Part shown: positions 61,401 to 64,000 of the stretch, in pieces
Layout of the letters: each line of letters begins with the position of its first letter
How positions within the stretch are numbered: the first letter of the stretch is position 1
DNA from: Colius striatus
Lineage: Eukaryota > Chordata > Aves > Coliiformes > Coliidae
Direction of reading: 5' to 3'
Assembly (NCBI RefSeq): GCF_028858725.1
Contig: NC_084760.1
Span: 65,663,867-65,727,866 of the forward strand
Length of the DNA: 64,000 nt
Notes under the pieces: generated by a model
Database searches by the model: none
The model's input: the letters and a program-made list of their open reading frames with translations, nothing else
Told to the model about the DNA's origin: nothing
Position numbers and translations under genes: made by a program

Positions 61401-63268
61401 ATGCCATTGGCCTTCTTGGCCACGAGGACACATTGCTGCCTCGTGGTCCGTTTATTATCAACCAGTACTCCCAGGTCTCTCTCTGCAGAGCTGCTCTCCA
61501 GCAGGTCAATCCCCAGCCTGTACTGGTGCATGGGAGTGTTCCTCCCCAGCTGCAGGACTATGCCCTTGCCCTTCAAAAGCAGCTGGGGCTTGTTTCAAGA
61601 GGTATAGAAAGGGCCAGAAGGGAGAAGTGTTGGAATGGCATCCTGGGAGAGGATGATGGACCAGTCCTGTGTCCTGTCCACACTCACATGGAACAGTCCA
61701 AATCAACCCCAGGCCTAGGTATCCTGCCCTGACCAGCCCCACCAAGCACCCTGAAAGCTCTGCCCCACAGTTCTCCCTGCCCTGCCCTGAGGTCCTCACC
61801 AGCAATGCTCTGTTGCTGTCCTTTGGCCTTTTCTGCATCTGCTACCAAGCTCTTGTAGCTGCTCTGGGTTTTGCGGAGCTCATCGCTTACTTCCTCCAGC
61901 CTCTTCTGCAGTGTTGCCTCCAGCTCCCTTTGGGAAGCCTGCACAGAAGGAAGAGAAAGCTTTCCACAGCGTGTCAGGCACCCAGCCCCATTGGAAGCAA
62001 AACTCCATGTGTCACACGATGCTATTTTTCAGCTGTGCTTTGGGGGGGGCGTTAACCCACCCTCCCCTTCACCGATGAAGCATCTTGCCTCATGCCTGAT
62101 CACATCCCAGCCTTCAAGTGGGAAGCAGACAACACCCAAAGGCCAAGACCACAGTCACCCTCCCCTCCAGAGACACAAGTTTAGAAAAAACAAAAAATCC
62201 CTTTCAAAAGCCCTGGTGCTACAGCCCAGCCCCAGCCCAGGGGGTAGAACTACTGCCGTGGTGTTTAACAGGATGGAGACACCCAGCCACATGTTACCAT
62301 ACATAGAAGAATTTTCTGTGTGGTTTAGGCCAGTTTGGCACCTTCAGATAAAGGTGTCCACTGCCACCTTTGTGAAGAGGCAATTCGGAGACCATAGCAC
62401 ATGCAGGAGAGACATGTGACAACCCTTCCCCTGTCTGCCAGCCCTGGAGTAAAGAAGTGCAAGAACCTGGGATCAATGGTCCCAGCCCCCAGCTTAGCCA
62501 GATCCCAGCAGGAGCCCTGCCACCCTCCCAGGAGGTACTCTTCCCTGCATGGGTACAGCCTGCCTGCCTCCTCCTTCCACCAACAGCGTGTTCAGGGGAT
62601 CTACTTGGTAGGTGTCTTCTAAACATCCCTAAAATCTCCAAACCCAGCCACACCCTGGGACAATGACAAAGCCACAAGCTCCACCTCCTGAACCAGGGAG
62701 GGACAGCAAAGGGCTTAAAAGCAGCTGAGCCAAGAGAGAGTACTCACACCCCCATGAGCACAGGCTGGTGGGATGACAGTGGGCTTCCTCTCTTGCCTTA
62801 GGGTACCACCCAACAGCATGCACCACCTCAGCTCACCTTCACCCTCATCCTCATCTTCACACCACAAAGGCCCATGAGCTTCACAGGTGAGAAAGAGGAA
62901 CGGCATCACATTCTCTGAGCTTTGTTGGTGATGATGCACATGACAAACTAACAGGGGGGAGGCAGTTAAGAGGTCTGCAAGGCTGTTTGCTTTCCAACCA
63001 CAGATGCTGCATCTCCCTCCAAGCTTCTCCCACAGCCAAACCCACAGATCCCATGCAACTGAGCCACCTGCCCCATCTCTGCAAGGCACGTGGGTTTGTC
63101 GGCGCCTGCCTGACCTGCAGCTGCTCAATCTGCTTCTCCGAGGCCGCTGCCTTCACCTCCCAGCTCTTCCTCTGTTGCTCCTCTTGCTGCAGCCCCTCTG
63201 ATTTCTCAGAGAGCTCTTTCATCAGTTTGTTGCATTCTTGCCGGAGCTTGGCCAGCTCAGCATTCTGC
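49442..63268 (-). CDS. RRBP1: Ribosome-binding protein 1 (p180), C-terminal 18 coding exons, partial
   Basis: RRBP1 is an ER membrane protein that binds ribosomes and microtubules and supports rough ER and secretory capacity. Eighteen minus-strand exons with GT-AG ends join without a stop into 1,765 nt, the C-terminal 587 residues and a stop. Nearly all is coiled coil rich in Glu, Lys, Gln and Leu; the family forms rods on the cytosolic face of the ER. Landmarks that match the mammalian protein as I remember it are [79 protein letters not shown] and the terminal SSKEGTSV. A non-helical Gly/Pro linker is in exon 14 of those listed. The related kinectin (KTN1) was considered and fits less well; linkage to DSTN also favours RRBP1. 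The N-terminal anchor and decapeptide repeats are outside the window. Confidence 0.96.
49537..49934 (-). mobile_element. CR1 LINE fragment in RRBP1 intron
   Basis: An inverted CR1 tail (AGAATCACAGAATGGTAGGG) begins at the left. The minus strand reads [20 protein letters not shown], a CR1 ORF2 C-terminal block. It lies in the last RRBP1 intron, in the sense orientation of the gene. A short deletion near the tail joins GGGTTGGAAGGGA directly to GCAGCACAATC. Confidence 0.93.
50140..50283 (-). CDS. RRBP1: RRBP1 exon (17th in window)
   Basis: 144 nt, 48 codons, phase 0 at both ends. It encodes [20 protein letters not shown], then [20 protein letters not shown] and LKEQLQET, a continuous coiled coil. 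The donor GTACTT is a weaker match than the others. Confidence 0.96.
50747..50845 (-). CDS. RRBP1: RRBP1 exon (16th in window)
   Basis: 99 nt, 33 codons, phase 0. It encodes [20 protein letters not shown] followed by [13 protein letters not shown]. The Ala/Ser/Gly-rich part is a likely break in the coiled coil. Splice sites are CTGCCAG and GTGATT. Confidence 0.95.
51112..51673 (-). mobile_element. CR1 LINE fragment in RRBP1 intron (about 560 bp)
   Basis: The inverted tail ATCATAGAATCATAGAATGG is at the left. Minus-strand frames give [20 protein letters not shown] and, further 5', [20 protein letters not shown], blocks of the CR1 ORF2 C-terminus. It is in the RRBP1 sense orientation, 5'-truncated, and similar to the copies at 1910 and 7328. 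Confidence 0.95.
51835..51918 (-). CDS. RRBP1: RRBP1 exon (15th in window)
   Basis: 84 nt, 28 codons (four heptads), phase 0. It encodes [20 protein letters not shown] and KLALELEE. Splice sites are CAACACAG and GTAAGT. Confidence 0.96.
52573..52665 (-). CDS. RRBP1: RRBP1 exon (14th in window), linker-containing
   Basis: 93 nt, 31 codons, phase 0. It begins [13 protein letters not shown], helical and highly conserved, then [18 protein letters not shown], a Gly/Pro-containing segment unlike coiled coil. The donor chosen is GTCAGG; a second, GTGGTG, lies six bases downstream and would add Val-Arg in frame. Confidence 0.9.
53915..53998 (-). CDS. RRBP1: RRBP1 exon (13th in window)
   Basis: 84 nt, 28 codons, phase 0. 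It encodes [20 protein letters not shown] and KQSKELAL, which continues into VRQQLSEMK of the next exon. The donor is GTAAGG. Confidence 0.96.
54477..54572 (-). CDS. RRBP1: RRBP1 exon (12th in window)
   Basis: 96 nt, 32 codons, phase 0. It encodes [20 protein letters not shown] and [12 protein letters not shown]. The acceptor is TTAATCCAG and the donor GTAAGT. Confidence 0.94.
54762..54833 (-). CDS. RRBP1: RRBP1 exon (11th in window)
   Basis: 72 nt, 24 codons, phase 0. It encodes [20 protein letters not shown] and STDQ. The acceptor is TCTGGCTTAG and the donor GTGAGG. Confidence 0.94.
55100..55235 (+). mobile_element. CR1 LINE tail fragment in RRBP1 intron, antisense
   Basis: In plus orientation it reads GGTGGACTACATGATCTCTA, AGGTCCCTTCCAACCCCTAC and CATTCTGTCATTCTGTGA, the CR1 3' end in sense. 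It is the only CR1 copy inside RRBP1 that lies antisense to the gene. The left boundary is approximate. Confidence 0.88.
55600..55732 (+). repeat. 34-bp tandem repeat, four units, in RRBP1 intron
   Basis: Four units starting GAGAAAGCAGAGATCTCCTG, or a close variant, have lengths of 34, 34, 31 and 34 bp. The third unit is shortened by three bases. It lies in the 2.1-kb intron between exons 10 and 11 of those in the window. Confidence 0.93.
56480..56872 (-). mobile_element. CR1 LINE fragment in RRBP1 intron
   Basis: The inverted tail TTCACAGAATCACAGAATGG is at the left. The minus strand gives [20 protein letters not shown] and [14 protein letters not shown]. It ends 61 bp downstream, in gene direction, of the exon at 56934-57026, so it sits very close to that exon's splice donor. 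Confidence 0.93.
56934..57026 (-). CDS. RRBP1: RRBP1 exon (10th in window)
   Basis: 93 nt, 31 codons, phase 0. It encodes [20 protein letters not shown] and [11 protein letters not shown], one of the most conserved stretches of the protein. The acceptor is TTGCCCACAG and the donor GTGTGT. Confidence 0.97.
57345..57428 (-). CDS. RRBP1: RRBP1 exon (9th in window)
   Basis: 84 nt, 28 codons, phase 0. It encodes [20 protein letters not shown] and YRAILAET. The acceptor is TCTTTTCAG and the donor GTAAGT. Confidence 0.97.
57526..57606 (-). CDS. RRBP1: RRBP1 exon (8th in window)
   Basis: 81 nt, 27 codons, phase 0. It encodes [20 protein letters not shown] and TTTTEPP. The Thr/Pro end is a non-helical interruption; mammalian RRBP1 also has a proline-rich segment here. 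Confidence 0.95.
57720..57812 (-). CDS. RRBP1: RRBP1 exon (7th in window)
   Basis: 93 nt, 31 codons, phase 0. It encodes [20 protein letters not shown] and [11 protein letters not shown]. The LLSALPGL segment corresponds to a hydrophobic, non-heptad segment in the mammalian protein. Confidence 0.95.
58179..58271 (-). CDS. RRBP1: RRBP1 exon (6th in window)
   Basis: 93 nt, 31 codons, phase 0. It encodes [20 protein letters not shown] and [11 protein letters not shown]. The [14 protein letters not shown] string is shared by RRBP1 and kinectin and marks the family. Confidence 0.97.
58950..59040 (-). CDS. RRBP1: RRBP1 exon (5th in window)
   Basis: 91 nt. The first base, G, completes the Arg codon of the preceding exon; 30 codons follow, [20 protein letters not shown] and [10 protein letters not shown]. 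The acceptor is CCCTTCTAG and the donor GTGAGT. Confidence 0.96.
59405..59580 (-). mobile_element. CR1 LINE tail fragment in RRBP1 intron
   Basis: The inverted tail ATAGAATCACAGAATGGTAG is followed by the AAAGCAGGTTCCCCTCCATC and GCAGCCTGTGCCAGGGCTC blocks. It is truncated at about 175 bp and is in the RRBP1 sense orientation. Confidence 0.93.
60327..60364 (-). CDS. RRBP1: RRBP1 short exon (4th in window)
   Basis: A 38-nt exon encoding [12 protein letters not shown] plus two bases (AG) that join the first G of the next exon to make Arg. The acceptor is CTCTTCCAG and the donor GTGGGT. It is too short to stand out as an open frame and was found by following reading frame and splice sites. Confidence 0.94.
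60540..60727 (-). CDS. RRBP1: RRBP1 exon (3rd in window)
   Basis: 188 nt. Its first two bases (AA) complete the Glu codon begun in the preceding exon; 62 codons follow, including [40 protein letters not shown] and [11 protein letters not shown]. The acceptor is CCTCTAACAG and the donor GTTGCA, a weak donor. Confidence 0.95.
60824..61578 (-). mobile_element. CR1 LINE fragment in RRBP1 intron (about 755 bp)
   Basis: The inverted tail TTCACAGAATTACAGAATG is at the left, and the right part reads GTACTGGTGCATGGGAGTGT with the GCTGCAGGAC block also seen at the right end of the copy at 1910-2686. Minus-strand frames carry [20 protein letters not shown] and [16 protein letters not shown]1 ORF2 residues. 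It is the longest copy inside RRBP1 and lies sense to the gene. Confidence 0.95.
61800..61938 (-). CDS. RRBP1: RRBP1 exon (2nd in window)
   Basis: 139 nt, 46 codons plus one base (G). It encodes [40 protein letters not shown] and QQQSIA; the final G joins AA of the next exon to make Glu. The donor is GTGAGG. Confidence 0.96.
63115..63268 (-). CDS. RRBP1: RRBP1 exon (most 5' exon in window)
   Basis: 154 nt. The first base, G, completes a codon from an exon outside the window; 51 codons follow, including [40 protein letters not shown] and [11 protein letters not shown]. The acceptor is GTTGCTGCAG and the donor GTCAGG. Confidence 0.95.
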
Positions 63269-64000
63269 CTGCAGCAACAGAGGCAGGGTTAGTTTAGCCC
63301 CACAGGCCAGGCAAACATCTCTGCTGTCACCTTGGGGGGAACACATCTTCCCCAGGGCCCCATACAGGACTTGAAACATCTCAATGGTTGTGTTTGCCTG
63401 TTTCTAGGGCATGCCCGGTCCTTCAGGGAGTGGGTGGAAAGGCTGACAAATCACTTTTCAAGAGCAGCCTCTCAATCACAGGAGACATTCCTTTCTCATG
63501 AAGTAGAGGATTGGAGGATCTGTGCTCCCAGACACAAGAGGAAGAGCTCTAAGCAGCTGGAGTCCACTCTGTAATTATTTGACTGTTGTTAATCACCAGC
63601 CATTTCAGACTTTCAGTAAAAGGTAGTGTGAAATTCTTCTCCCTGGTTTCTCTTTGTTCTGCATACCTCAGGCAGGTCTCAGTTCTCTGCAGCATCACTC
63701 GTATTAAAGAGCCAACTGCATTTCTTCTTAAGTTTGAGAGTATGAGCTCCCCTAAGGGGAAAAGTGTCACAGCTCCTTCTGGACCCCTTTCCCCCCCACC
63801 CCCGCCACTGCCTGCTGTCTCTAGCATCAGTGCAGGTGACACCAAAGCAGAGGTTTCCCCTGCCCTTCCACTTGGGAAGAACATCCTTGTTTCCCCTGAA
63901 ATTTGGCAAGTAGTTGAGGTGTCTGTAGAAGCACCTTGAAGAAATGGGGCAGCCAAGCCCTATGGTCAACCAACCCCAGGGTTTGCCAGGGGGCAGCCCC
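63269..64000 (-). other. RRBP1: RRBP1 intron running off the right edge
   Basis: No exon is recognised here. The next upstream residues expected from the mammalian protein are not encoded, so the intron continues beyond the window. The open frames near 63549-63969 have no similarity to RRBP1. Confidence 0.7.

Noticed and set aside
49442-63268. Kinectin (KTN1) as an alternative identity for the coiled-coil gene
   Set aside because: The family resemblance is real, but the C-terminal SSKEGTSV, the [15 protein letters not shown] block and the linkage to DSTN fit RRBP1.
63600-63960. Possible further RRBP1 exon (minus-strand frames with a GTATGC donor near 63662-63667)
   Set aside because: The peptide upstream of the donor does not resemble the part of RRBP1 expected before QNAELAKL and is not coiled-coil-like, so I treat it as intron.
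1-64000. CRISPR arrays, tRNA, rRNA or snoRNA genes
   Set aside because: No spaced palindromic repeats were seen, and no tRNA-like or box C/D arrangement was recognised by eye. The tandem repeats present are minisatellites without unique spacers. A covariance-model scan was not possible here.

Overview
The window looks like nuclear DNA of a bird. The evidence is at least thirteen CR1 LINE fragments carrying the characteristic avian CR1 3' tail (CATTCTATGATTCTATG type), one intact solo LTR of an avian endogenous retrovirus, and exons of two vertebrate genes, DSTN and RRBP1, which are also neighbours on human chromosome 20. The species cannot be fixed from the sequence. Nothing prokaryotic was seen: no operons, CRISPR array or phage.

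Layout. Positions 1 to about 31,000 hold no protein-coding gene that I can support. This stretch contains CR1 fragments, a 264-bp direct-repeat/CR1 structure near 16.4 kb that shares sequence with another copy at 22.4 kb, a CpG-rich patch with a 14-unit 24-bp minisatellite (23.8-24.2 kb), and a 573-bp solo LTR with TG...CA ends and a perfect 5-bp target duplication (24.5-25.0 kb). Positions 31.1-33.5 kb form a GC-rich promoter block: a three-unit array of 160-172 bp lies directly upstream of a CpG island that contains the ATG-only first coding exon of DSTN.

DSTN (destrin/ADF) runs on the plus strand from 32,581 to 43,227 in four coding exons and encodes a complete 165-residue protein; its first intron is 8.7 kb. 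Three AATAAA signals follow over 1.4 kb. A 3.8-kb intergenic stretch with a 43-bp minisatellite separates it from RRBP1, which lies tail-to-tail on the minus strand. The last 18 coding exons of RRBP1 (ribosome-binding protein 1, p180) occupy 49,442-63,268. They encode the C-terminal 587 residues, almost all coiled coil, and end in the conserved KEGTSV tail. The 5' part of RRBP1, with the membrane anchor and the basic decapeptide repeats, lies beyond the right edge. Its introns hold six CR1 fragments and a 34-bp tandem repeat.

The two genes do not form one pathway: DSTN severs and depolymerises actin in the cytosol, and RRBP1 is an ER membrane protein linking ribosomes and microtubules. Their adjacency is conserved vertebrate synteny. 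I found no new biological system; the points most worth checking are the repeat array in the DSTN promoter, the minisatellite/CpG patch and solo LTR at 23.7-25.0 kb, and the duplicated CR1-containing segments.
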